From: DASYXT01 sp035934555 | GTDB lineage: Bacteria > Verrucomicrobiota > Verrucomicrobiia > Limisphaerales > UBA8199 | Direction: 5' to 3' | Length of the DNA stretch: 64,000 bases | NCBI GenBank assembly: GCA_035934555.1 | Contig: DASYXT010000126.1 | Span: forward strand, 37,487 to 101,486 | Part shown: positions 8,347 through 15,860 of the stretch, in pieces | How positions within the stretch are numbered: the first letter of the stretch is position 1 | How the letters are laid out: every line of letters begins with the position of its first letter | Position numbers and translations under genes: made by a program | Notes under the pieces: model-generated | Database searches by the model: none | What the model saw: the letters and a program-made list of their open reading frames with translations, nothing else | Told to the model about the DNA's origin: nothing

Positions 8347-9890
8347 GAGGTTCTGGCCAATTTCATCAACGTTTTGGCAGGGAAGAGTAAAACAAAACGC
8401 GCCCCCTTTCCAAGCTCCGATTCGACTCGCACCGTCCCGCCGTACAATTCGAGGTTGTGTTTGACTGTCGCCAACCCCAACCCGGTTCCCTTTTCCTTCG
8501 TGGTATAGTACGCCTCGAAAATGCGCCCTTGCTTGTCGGCGGCAATCCCGGGCCCGTCGTCGCTAATCGCCACCTCAATGGTGTGGTCGCCCAGGGCGCG
8601 GGCGGTCACCACCACCATGCCGCCTTTGGGCCCGAGCGCCTCGCGCGCGTTTTGCAGCACGTTGAGGAACGCCTCGGCCGCGTGACGGCGCAGCATCAGC
8701 AACGGCGGAAAACCGCCGGCGTACTGCCGAACCACCCGCACCGGGTATTCCGCCGCGGGCGGGAACACTCGCTCCAGCGCGCGGTCAAGTTCCTCGATGA
8801 CGTTGAGTTTCTCGACGTGGCCCTCGCTTAATTGGGCGTAGCCCATCACTTCTGTGATGATGCGGTCGGCCCGCTCGACTTCCTCCTGGATCATCTCGAC
8901 TTGTTCGAGCGGCGCGGTTTTGTTTTCAGCGGCGGCGCGCTGGAGCGAGAAGGCGGCGTTGTTGATGATCGCCAGCGGGTTTTTCATTTGATGCGCGAAT
9001 TCCGCCGCAAGCCGGCCGGCGGATTGGAGCTGGACTTCGCGCACGGCGAACTCGCGGGCTTCTTCGGCGGCCTGACGCTGGCGCTCGAGCAACACCTGCA
9101 CGGCGTAACAGCCGAAGGTCATCAGCAGCAGGAGGGCCAGGCGTAGCAAGAGCGGTTCGGCGGGGTCGCCGGAGTAAATCGCGTCCATGGCGTTACGCTC
9201 GATGGGAGTGAGCCGGCCGATAATCAGGGAATCCATGATGCCCGCCAGCACGTAACAGGCGCCGATAGTCAGGTTTAACAGGAATTGAGAAGTGGCGCGC
9301 GGCACGCTCACCGCCGTGCGCACGATCAACCCAAGGAACAGCCAGTACAGCGAGCTGTTATAACCACCCGTTACCAGCGTCAGGACGCCCAGGAAAATGC
9401 CATCCACCAGCGTCATGACGAATACGGCGCGTTCGAGCAAACGAAGTCGCAAGCGCCGCAACTTCACCAGCAATGGGACGAAAGCGACGTTGATGGCGAT
9501 GTATGCCCAGATAAAGTCGCGGGCAGCTTCCAACGGCACCTCCAGCGTGCCCGTGGCTGCGCCAATCCAGGGGGTGAAATAACGCAGGAGAATCGCGATG
9601 CCCGCCAGTTTGATCGGGAGCACAATGTGCCCTTCCATCGTCTCAATCCGCCGCAGTATCTGCCGCGGGTCCGGCGGCCGGATCCGCAATAGCTCCACCA
9701 CCTGTTCAAAGAACTGCCGCCATGCTTTGGCCCACCGACGCGACCGCACTGCCGGATAGCGCAGAAACCCTCCGGCGTCCCCGGGCGCCGGCGCCCCGGG
9801 CTGCGCCCCAGCCTGGTTGGTCGCGCTCTGCCCTGAAAACGACGGCACCGAAGCCGCGCCTTCCAGGCTGGAAGTCTTGGTGTGGCTCAT
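8343..9890 (-). CDS. Membrane histidine kinase, NtrB-like partner of the sigma-54 regulator
   Basis: 515 residues from the ATG at 9890, which forms an ATGA overlap with coaC; the open frame extends to 10157 only as a shadow of coaC. About six hydrophobic segments occupy residues 80-310, followed by a short coiled region and the kinase core: H-box EFAHQMKNPLAIINN, N-box VLQNAREAL, G1 DDGPGI, G2 GTGLGLATV. No recognised sensor domain beyond the membrane part. The HQMKNPL box is the form usual in NtrB-type kinases that partner with NtrC-family activators, matching the overlapping downstream gene. Confidence 0.9.
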   Translation of the reverse strand: MSHTKTSSLEGAASVPSFSGQSATNQAGAQPGAPAPGDAGGFLRYPAVRSRRWAKAWRQFFEQVVELLRIRPPDPRQILRRIETMEGHIVLPIKLAGIAILLRYFTPWIGAATGTLEVPLEAARDFIWAYIAINVAFVPLLVKLRRLRLRLLERAVFVMTLVDGIFLGVLTLVTGGYNSSLYWLFLGLIVRTAVSVPRATSQFLLNLTIGACYVLAGIMDSLIIGRLTPIERNAMDAIYSGDPAEPLLLRLALLLLMTFGCYAVQVLLERQRQAAEEAREFAVREVQLQSAGRLAAEFAHQMKNPLAIINNAAFSLQRAAAENKTAPLEQVEMIQEEVERADRIITEVMGYAQLSEGHVEKLNVIEELDRALERVFPPAAEYPVRVVRQYAGGFPPLLMLRRHAAEAFLNVLQNAREALGPKGGMVVVTARALGDHTIEVAISDDGPGIAADKQGRIFEAYYTTKEKGTGLGLATVKHNLELYGGTVRVESELGKGARFVLLFPAKTLMKLARTS

Positions 9891-10495
9891 CGGGGAGATT
9901 GCGGTCCTGGAGCCGTCCCGCCCGAGCCACGCCCCAGCAATGCCAACGCACGCGCCACGACCTGCTCGACCGGCCACAGGCGGCCCAGTCCCTCGTATCC
10001 GCACGAGAGCAAGCCTTCTTCCGGCCCGATAAACTCGGCGCCGCGGGCCTTCAGCGTGGCGACGTTTTGCTGCGTGGCGGGGTGCAACCACATCTTTCCG
10101 TTCATCGCCGGGGCAATTAAAATGGCTGCGCGTGGATTGAGCGCCAGGGCGACGCAACTGAGCGCGTCGTTAGCCAGCCCGAGCGCCAGCTTTGCGATCG
10201 TTTGGGCCGTCGCCGGCGCGATCAGCAGCAGGTCCGCTTCATCGGCCAGTCGAATGTGCGTCGGTTTCCATCCTTCCTCCTCGTCGTACAGGTCGGTAAT
10301 GACAGGATTGCGCGAGAGGGTTTTGAAGGGCAGTGGGGTGATGAAATGGAGCGCATCGGCCGTCATGACCACATGCACCTCGCAGCCACTACGGGTGAGC
10401 TGGCTGGCCAGATCAGCCGCCTTGTACGCCGCGATGGAGCCGGTCACCCCCAGCACCACATTTTTGCCTTCAGCCATAACCGTGCGTGTCTTCAA
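9887..10495 (-). CDS. coaC: Phosphopantothenoylcysteine decarboxylase (CoaC, flavoprotein)
   Basis: 202 residues. Flavoprotein features: VLGVTGSIAAYKAADL (FMN site), the catalytic-His region THIRLADEADLLLIAPATA, the APAMNGKMW motif (PXMNxxMW) and the substrate clamp around SCGYEGLGRL. The enzyme decarboxylates 4'-phosphopantothenoylcysteine in coenzyme A synthesis using FMN. The CoaB synthetase domain usual in bacterial CoaBC fusions is absent, since the next gene starts at once with an ATGA overlap, so CoaB must be encoded elsewhere. Upstream yicC and gmk are the usual neighbours of coaBC. Confidence 0.88.
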   Translation of the reverse strand: MKTRTVMAEGKNVVLGVTGSIAAYKAADLASQLTRSGCEVHVVMTADALHFITPLPFKTLSRNPVITDLYDEEEGWKPTHIRLADEADLLLIAPATAQTIAKLALGLANDALSCVALALNPRAAILIAPAMNGKMWLHPATQQNVATLKARGAEFIGPEEGLLSCGYEGLGRLWPVEQVVARALALLGRGSGGTAPGPQSPR

Positions 10496-11157
10496 AATAC
10501 CGGCGGCTGGACCCTGTTGCTGCGCATCTGCTCGGCCTCGACAATCGCCAGCATGCGGTGCAGGTCCTCACCGATGCTGCCGCTGAGCAGCAGGTAATCG
10601 AAGTGCTTCCACTGCGCAATTTCCTGGCGGGCCACGCTCAGCCGCTTCTGGATCACCGCGTCGGAATCGGTGCCACGCTTGCGCAAGCGTTGCTCGAGCA
10701 CCGCCAGCGAGGGCGGCGTCAGGAAGACCGTCACCAGGGACTCGCGCAGCTCGAGTTCGTTTTGCGCTTTCTCGCGGATGGTCGCCGCCCCCTGCACGTC
10801 CACGTTCAGCAGGACGTCTTTGCCTTGCCGCAGTTTGCCCAGCACTTCAGCCTTCAGCGTGCCGTAGCTGTGGCCATAAACGGTCGCGTGTTCAAGGAAG
10901 TTGCCGGCCTGGAGCCGCTTCAGGAACTGGTCCGCCGTCAGGAAGTAATAATGTGTCCCGTCGCGCTCGCCTTCCCGCGGCGGCCGAGTCGTGCAAGTAA
11001 TCGCCCGTGTCATGTTCGGGCGCGCCGCCAGCAGTTGCTCGCACAAGGTGGTCTTGCCGCCGCCCGAAGGGGCGCTGATCAGCACCAGCAGCGGGCTCTT
11101 GGCCGGCGCAAGCCGCGGGGTCGTTTCCATCTGCCGTTCCGGGGTTTGCAGATTCAT
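10492..11157 (-). CDS. gmk: Guanylate kinase
   Basis: 221 residues from the ATG at 11157, which has GGAG seven bases upstream; an in-frame ATG at 11172 lies inside yicC. P-loop SAPSGGGKTT (28-37), then the GMP-binding region TRPPREGERDGTHYYFL and NVDVQGA. It phosphorylates GMP to GDP. The N-terminal extension of about 24 residues before the P-loop is longer than in E. coli. yicC-gmk-coaBC is a widely conserved order; rpoZ, often between gmk and coaBC, is missing here. Confidence 0.95.
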   Translation of the reverse strand: MNLQTPERQMETTPRLAPAKSPLLVLISAPSGGGKTTLCEQLLAARPNMTRAITCTTRPPREGERDGTHYYFLTADQFLKRLQAGNFLEHATVYGHSYGTLKAEVLGKLRQGKDVLLNVDVQGAATIREKAQNELELRESLVTVFLTPPSLAVLEQRLRKRGTDSDAVIQKRLSVARQEIAQWKHFDYLLLSGSIGEDLHRMLAIVEAEQMRSNRVQPPVF

Positions 11158-11161
11158 CGTT

Positions 11162-12040
11162 CTACTCCACATTCTGCGCCTGTTCGCGGAATTTCTCCAA
11201 CTCAGCTTTTAGCACCACCACCTCGCGGGAAATCAAGCTGTCGTTGGCTTTCGACCCAATCGTATTCACTTCCCGGTTAATTTCCTGCGCCAGAAAATCC
11301 AGCGTCCGCCCGACCGGTTCTTTGGTCTTCCGGCAATCGGCGAACTGGCGGAAATGGCTCTGCAGGCGCGTCAATTCCTCCGTGATGTCGGACCGATCGG
11401 CGAAATAAACCACTTCCTTCAATAACCGCTCGTCTTCACCCGGAACCTCCAGGCCGGCGCTCTTGATGCGCTCAAGCAGTTGTTGGCGATATCGTTTGGC
11501 GACCGTCGGCGCGTGCTTCTGAATCCGGCTGGTCGCCCGGCGCATCACCTCGACTCGCCGCGCCAGATCCAACGCCAGGTGCGCCCCCTCTCGTTCCCGC
11601 ATCCCCACCAGCGTGCTCAGAGCCTTGCGCAGCGCCTTCTCCACCGCCGGCCAAAAGTTCTCCTCTTCGACAATCTCTTCGTCAGTTTGGAACACCCCCG
11701 GGGCGCGGGCCAGGTGGTCGAGCGTGACCGGGCCGGGCAAACGGAGCTGGCGTGACAAACGGCCCAGCTCACGCGCATAAGCCTTGGCCAGCGGCACATT
11801 CAAATGCATGCGCGCCGAAAGCTTGCTGGCGCCCGCGTGCCGCCCTACGCGCACATTGAGCCGGCCCCGCGAGACATAACGGTTAATCACATCCCGCATC
11901 GGGGCCTCCAGCATCTCCATTTCCCGCGGCAACGCCACCGCAATTTCCGTTTGCTTGCGGTTAACCGAACTAACCTCGACGGTGATCTTGAACCCGTCCT
12001 GGGAGCTTTCCCCGCGCCCATATCCCGTCATTGATTTCAT
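11162..12040 (-). CDS. yicC: YicC family endoribonuclease-like protein
   Basis: 292 residues, the normal family length. It opens with MKSMTGYGRGE, diagnostic of YicC, and ends with a conserved C-terminal domain (PVGRTLDFLAQEINREVNT, NTIGSKANDS). YicC proteins are endoribonucleases, linked in E. coli to turnover of the small RNA RyhB. This is the first gene of a nine-gene minus-strand unit extending to 4445; gmk follows after four bases. The promoter presumably lies in 12041-12136, where no clear -35/-10 pair was identified. Confidence 0.93.
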   Translation of the reverse strand: MKSMTGYGRGESSQDGFKITVEVSSVNRKQTEIAVALPREMEMLEAPMRDVINRYVSRGRLNVRVGRHAGASKLSARMHLNVPLAKAYARELGRLSRQLRLPGPVTLDHLARAPGVFQTDEEIVEEENFWPAVEKALRKALSTLVGMREREGAHLALDLARRVEVMRRATSRIQKHAPTVAKRYRQQLLERIKSAGLEVPGEDERLLKEVVYFADRSDITEELTRLQSHFRQFADCRKTKEPVGRTLDFLAQEINREVNTIGSKANDSLISREVVVLKAELEKFREQAQNVE

Positions 12041-12136
12041 CCACTCACATTATGCGAAATGGGGGGGTGGCAGGCGAACAATTTTCTTCGACTGATCCTT
12101 GTGGTTGGTGTTTCTAGAACCTGGCACTGGCAATCA

Positions 12137-13315
12137 TCAACGGTCCGGCATCGCTTCGTACCACTTCAGGTTGGCCGTGGCTGAACCGATCGCCACCACA
12201 TCGAGCTTGCCATCACCATTCAGGTCAACCACGGCACACGAAGCGGTGGTAATGCCGCCAATATCCAGATTCGTGCGCCGCCACTGCTCCCCATTTTCAC
12301 CCGTCGCCAGATAAAACACCAGCCCACCGCCTTTGCCGCGATAACCGGCGATAATCTCGTCGCGACCATCTCCGTTCAAATCGGCGGTCGCCAGTGCGTG
12401 CCCATCGTCGAACGAATCATCGATGACCTGGCGTCGCCAAGTGCCATTTTGCTCGTGGTAAACGACTACCTCGTGGCCATGCCATGGCTCGATACTGCAC
12501 AGGAAGCGACGGCTGCCAAGGTGACCGACCGCTACATCGCTGGCGCCGCACTTTGGCCAGGGCGCTGGATCGCCCGGGGTGAGCAAGATTCGCGTCCATC
12601 GGCCATTGCGCTCGAGTTTATAGCGCGCGATGCCTCCAAAACTGGCGGTCAGAATTTGGTCGCGATGGTCGCCATCCCAATCCACCACACAAAGGCCGTG
12701 CATGATACCGGGGTTGTCGTTGCTGATGAGTGTGCGCCGCCACTCACCGGGCCGGTAATAGACCAGCGGGGTCTGGGAACGGTAATCCGGCGGCGAACTT
12801 TGGGCATCAGTCAGAGGCGCATCCAGCACAACCGGGCGTCCGCTGTCGTCAATGTCGGCGAGGCGCAACCGGTGAGATGTCGGTACCCGGTCAATCTCCC
12901 GAATGCTCCAAGGCTGGCGGACATCCGCGCCCGGTTCGAGCAGCCACACATTCCCGGTACTGCGCCTGGCATCGTTGGAAAAGCCGCTGGCCAGTACAAT
13001 CTCCTCCCGGCCGCCGGAGTTCAGGACCACGCAGTTGATCATCTCGGTCAAATTCGACGCCAGCACATGGCGCTGCCAGCCAGGATTCTCGTACCAAACC
13101 AACTCCGGGATGCCGCTGGCTAGCGCGATGAGGTCTGGCTTGCCATCCTGGTTGAGGTCGGCGACGACCACTTGATAACCGCCCCTGAGGTTCGTCGCGA
13201 TGGTGTGCTCCACGAACCGAAGGTTGGCAGCCGCGCCCACCGTCGTCACAGTGGATAGCCCTATCAGGCCAACCAACCATTGATTGGCTACGGCCCGCTT
13301 GAGAAGGAACCGCAT
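12137..13315 (-). CDS. Secreted FG-GAP/VCBS repeat protein
   Basis: 392 residues with an N-terminal signal-like segment (WLVGLIGLSTVTTVGAAA). Several FG-GAP/VCBS units with calcium-binding loops are visible: VADLNQDGKPDL, ADIDDSGRP, VDWDGDHRDQI, ADLNGDGRDEI, VDLNGDGKLDV. This predicts a beta-propeller of about seven blades acting outside the cytoplasm, typically in binding or adhesion. Similar proteins are abundant in Verrucomicrobia and Planctomycetes and their ligands are mostly unknown. The start overlaps the trpB stop by one base (TAATG), so it may be translated from the trpB message although no functional link is apparent. Confidence 0.8.
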   Translation of the reverse strand: MRFLLKRAVANQWLVGLIGLSTVTTVGAAANLRFVEHTIATNLRGGYQVVVADLNQDGKPDLIALASGIPELVWYENPGWQRHVLASNLTEMINCVVLNSGGREEIVLASGFSNDARRSTGNVWLLEPGADVRQPWSIREIDRVPTSHRLRLADIDDSGRPVVLDAPLTDAQSSPPDYRSQTPLVYYRPGEWRRTLISNDNPGIMHGLCVVDWDGDHRDQILTASFGGIARYKLERNGRWTRILLTPGDPAPWPKCGASDVAVGHLGSRRFLCSIEPWHGHEVVVYHEQNGTWRRQVIDDSFDDGHALATADLNGDGRDEIIAGYRGKGGGLVFYLATGENGEQWRRTNLDIGGITTASCAVVDLNGDGKLDVVAIGSATANLKWYEAMPDR

Positions 13316-14523
13316 TACTGCGTGAGCTTTAGCCGCGCGGCAACCTCCGACACGTCTTTGTCGCCGCGGCCGCTCAAGTTGACGATGACCACCTGGTCCT
13401 TGCGCATGGTTGGCGCGCGCTTGATGACTTCGGCCACCGCGTGGGCGCTTTCCAGAGCTGGAATGATGCCTTCGAGGCGGGCAAGCGTGGTGAAGGCCCC
13501 GAGCGCCTGGTCGTCTTTTGCATACGTGTATTCCACCCGGTCCTGGTCCCGCAACCAGGCATGTTCCGGTCCGACAGCGGCGTAGTCCAGTCCGGCGGAA
13601 ACGCTGTGCGTGAGTTGGACCTGGCCGAATTCGTCCTGCAGGAGAAACGAGCGAGTGCCTTGCAATACGCCGAGTGAGCCGCCCTGAAAGCGCGCGGCAT
13701 GTTTGCCTGCCGAGATGCCTTCCCCGCCGGCTTCGACGCCGACCATCCGGACTGACTGGTCTGTCAAAAACGGATAAAAAAGGCCGATGGCGTTCGAGCC
13801 GCCACCCACGCAGGCAATCAACGCATCGGGCAGCCGCTTTTCTTTTTCCAGGATTTGCTGCCGCGCTTCGTCCCCGATCACCCTTTGGAAATTACGCACC
13901 ATCAGCGGATAAGGGTGCGCGCCGTAGGCTGTGCCCAGGATATAATGCGTGGTGCGGACGTTGGTGACCCAGTCGCGCATCGCTTCGTTAATGGCTTCTT
14001 TGAGCGTCTGCTGGCCGGCGCTGACGGAAACCACCTCGGCGCCGAGGAGTTTCATGCGAATAACATTGAGTGCCTGGCGGCGGCAATCCACCGCGCCCAT
14101 GTAAACGACGCACTTCAACCCGAACATTGCCGCGACGGTGGCTGTCGCCACCCCGTGCTGGCCGGCGCCGGTTTCGGCGATCACCCGCGTCTTGCCCATC
14201 CGCCGGGCCAGCAGCACCTGGCCAATGCAATTGTTGATTTTGTGCGCGCCGGTATGGAGCAGGTCCTCGCGCTTGAGATAAATCCTGGCCCCGCCGAGAT
14301 GGTTCGTCAGGCGCTGCGCCAGATAGAGCGGCGTGGGCCGGCCGCAAAACTCCTTCAGATAATAGGACAGTTCGCGCTGGAAATCAGGCTCGCCCTGGGC
14401 GCGAAAGTACTCCTGCTCCAGCTCTTGCAGCGGGTGCATCAGGGTTTCAGGCACAAACCGGCCGCCGTACGGCCCGAAATGGCCGCGGGCGTCGGGCACC
14501 GCTTGTGTCGCGCTAGAAGTCAT
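13315..14523 (-). CDS. trpB: Tryptophan synthase beta chain
   Basis: 402 residues, full length. The PLP lysine lies in HTGAHKINN (K95); the catalytic Glu and anion site are in ETGAGQHGVATA, and the phosphate-binding loop is GGGSNAIG. It makes tryptophan from indole and serine in complex with TrpA. trpA and the other trp genes are not adjacent; instead an FG-GAP protein follows with a one-base overlap. No leader peptide or attenuator was recognised upstream. Confidence 0.96.
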   Translation of the reverse strand: MTSSATQAVPDARGHFGPYGGRFVPETLMHPLQELEQEYFRAQGEPDFQRELSYYLKEFCGRPTPLYLAQRLTNHLGGARIYLKREDLLHTGAHKINNCIGQVLLARRMGKTRVIAETGAGQHGVATATVAAMFGLKCVVYMGAVDCRRQALNVIRMKLLGAEVVSVSAGQQTLKEAINEAMRDWVTNVRTTHYILGTAYGAHPYPLMVRNFQRVIGDEARQQILEKEKRLPDALIACVGGGSNAIGLFYPFLTDQSVRMVGVEAGGEGISAGKHAARFQGGSLGVLQGTRSFLLQDEFGQVQLTHSVSAGLDYAAVGPEHAWLRDQDRVEYTYAKDDQALGAFTTLARLEGIIPALESAHAVAEVIKRAPTMRKDQVVIVNLSGRGDKDVSEVAARLKLTQ

Positions 14524-14598
14524 ACCGCAGACAATACGCGGTGAGAGAGAATTGGTCGAGCCTGCGTGGAGAGAACGTCGTCTCCTGGCGCGATCGGT

Positions 14599-15783
14599 TC
14601 ATCGTTTGACGAACAAGGCCAGCGAGGCGGTATAGCCATGAAGAAAATTCTTGTCACCGACCGGGCCCAGTTCGCCGTTACAAAAGAAGCCGGTGAGCCC
14701 CAACGGACCGAGGCGCTCCTGGACCATCCGTGCATCGTGGCTGGGCTGGCCGAAGAGATTTTGCCCGCGCCCATTGCAACAGCACAGGCACCCGCCATAT
14801 ACCATCCGGTCGCCGACGCGCGTGCGCGTCCGGCTGAGCAAGGCTTCCATGTCTTCGGTAGCGGCACTGGCCGAGCGGCGCTGGAATTGCACCGTTTGGC
14901 CAAGGCGCGGCAAGGCGCCAACCGCAATACTGCCGGAATTGGGATCGGCGCCGAGCAGATTGCGCACGAGGAAATCGCCGCGATGAAAATCTTCGAGATA
15001 TTCATTTACGACCAAACCGATAAACAAGTTGCCACGTGCTTTGCGTTGCTCGTCGGGTTTGAGTTGGCCGAAGGTCTCGGCCAGGACTTCATAGGCCGGG
15101 CGATTCCCAATTTCGCGAATGATATTCTGTTCGACTTTCGTCAGCGTCCACGTTTCCCCGATGGGTGTGCAGCCCTGCGAAACCATTCCTTCCAAAGCAA
15201 ACGCACCCCCGACCGACAGTGCCACACCGCCCTCTTCGTACACCTCCCCGTTGAGATAAACTTGCGTGGTCTGTTCGGTAAACTCGCCGCTCGCCAACCC
15301 CCCCAAAACGGGTGCGGGCGCATACGTCTCGTTCCACGTTTTCAACCACGATTCACTGTCCAGGTGAAAGGGATCGATGAAGACGAGCCAGCCGTGGGTC
15401 TGGTCCCGTTCCACCCCGCTCTCGAGCGCCCAATACCCCGGCCCAAACGCCTCTTCCACTTGCTCCTGGGTAAAATGAAACGCTTTCAGCTCCGCCTCGG
15501 GCAGCGCGTACAAAGCCAAAGTCAGCCCGGCGTTTTGCTCGATTTCGTCGCTACCGACAATTAAACACTGGCTCGAACAACCCAGCAGCAAGGGAATGCG
15601 CGCATGAACGCGCAGGATCTCGAGCACCTGTTTGGCCTGCGTAAAAAAACGCGGCGCCATAAACACCAGTCCCAAAGAAATCTCGTGGTCTAACTGGCCC
15701 CTCAGATTCTCAGCCCATTTCTGCAGGCCCGCTTCGTCAAATCCCTCAGCCCAGTGGGCTGCGATGGAATATCGCTCCGGCAT
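14599..15783 (-). CDS. FIST N- and C-domain sensory protein
   Basis: 394 residues from the ATG at 15783; the frame continues to 15867 but would overlap the divergent copper ATPase start. The N-terminal half has the FIST_N pattern (LVFMAPRFF, LLLGCSSQ, the ALSVGGAFAL region) and the C-terminal half the FIST_C pattern (NLFIGLVVNEY, YGGCLCCCNGRG, GFFCNGELGPVG). FIST proteins are thought to sense small ligands such as amino acids and often sit near signalling genes. No transmembrane segment. The Cys cluster CLCCCNGRG is richer than in most members. Function here unknown. Confidence 0.8.
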   Translation of the reverse strand: MPERYSIAAHWAEGFDEAGLQKWAENLRGQLDHEISLGLVFMAPRFFTQAKQVLEILRVHARIPLLLGCSSQCLIVGSDEIEQNAGLTLALYALPEAELKAFHFTQEQVEEAFGPGYWALESGVERDQTHGWLVFIDPFHLDSESWLKTWNETYAPAPVLGGLASGEFTEQTTQVYLNGEVYEEGGVALSVGGAFALEGMVSQGCTPIGETWTLTKVEQNIIREIGNRPAYEVLAETFGQLKPDEQRKARGNLFIGLVVNEYLEDFHRGDFLVRNLLGADPNSGSIAVGALPRLGQTVQFQRRSASAATEDMEALLSRTRTRVGDRMVYGGCLCCCNGRGQNLFGQPSHDARMVQERLGPLGLTGFFCNGELGPVGDKNFLHGYTASLALFVKR

Positions 15784-15860
15784 GAGATAAAAGTACTGGC
15801 GGTGACCAGAATTGCAAGGTGGCGGTGGGCAAGCTGGGCGGTTAAAGTGGTATAGAGCTG

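Noticed and set aside
7432..8508. Plus-strand 358-codon frame opposite the sigma-54 regulator
   Set aside because: Shadow frame; the minus strand carries the complete receiver, GESGTGKE and GAFTGA motifs.
13315..14640. Trp attenuator or T-box upstream of trpB
   Set aside because: No run of Trp codons, T-box sequence or terminator pair was found in the 75-bp gap.
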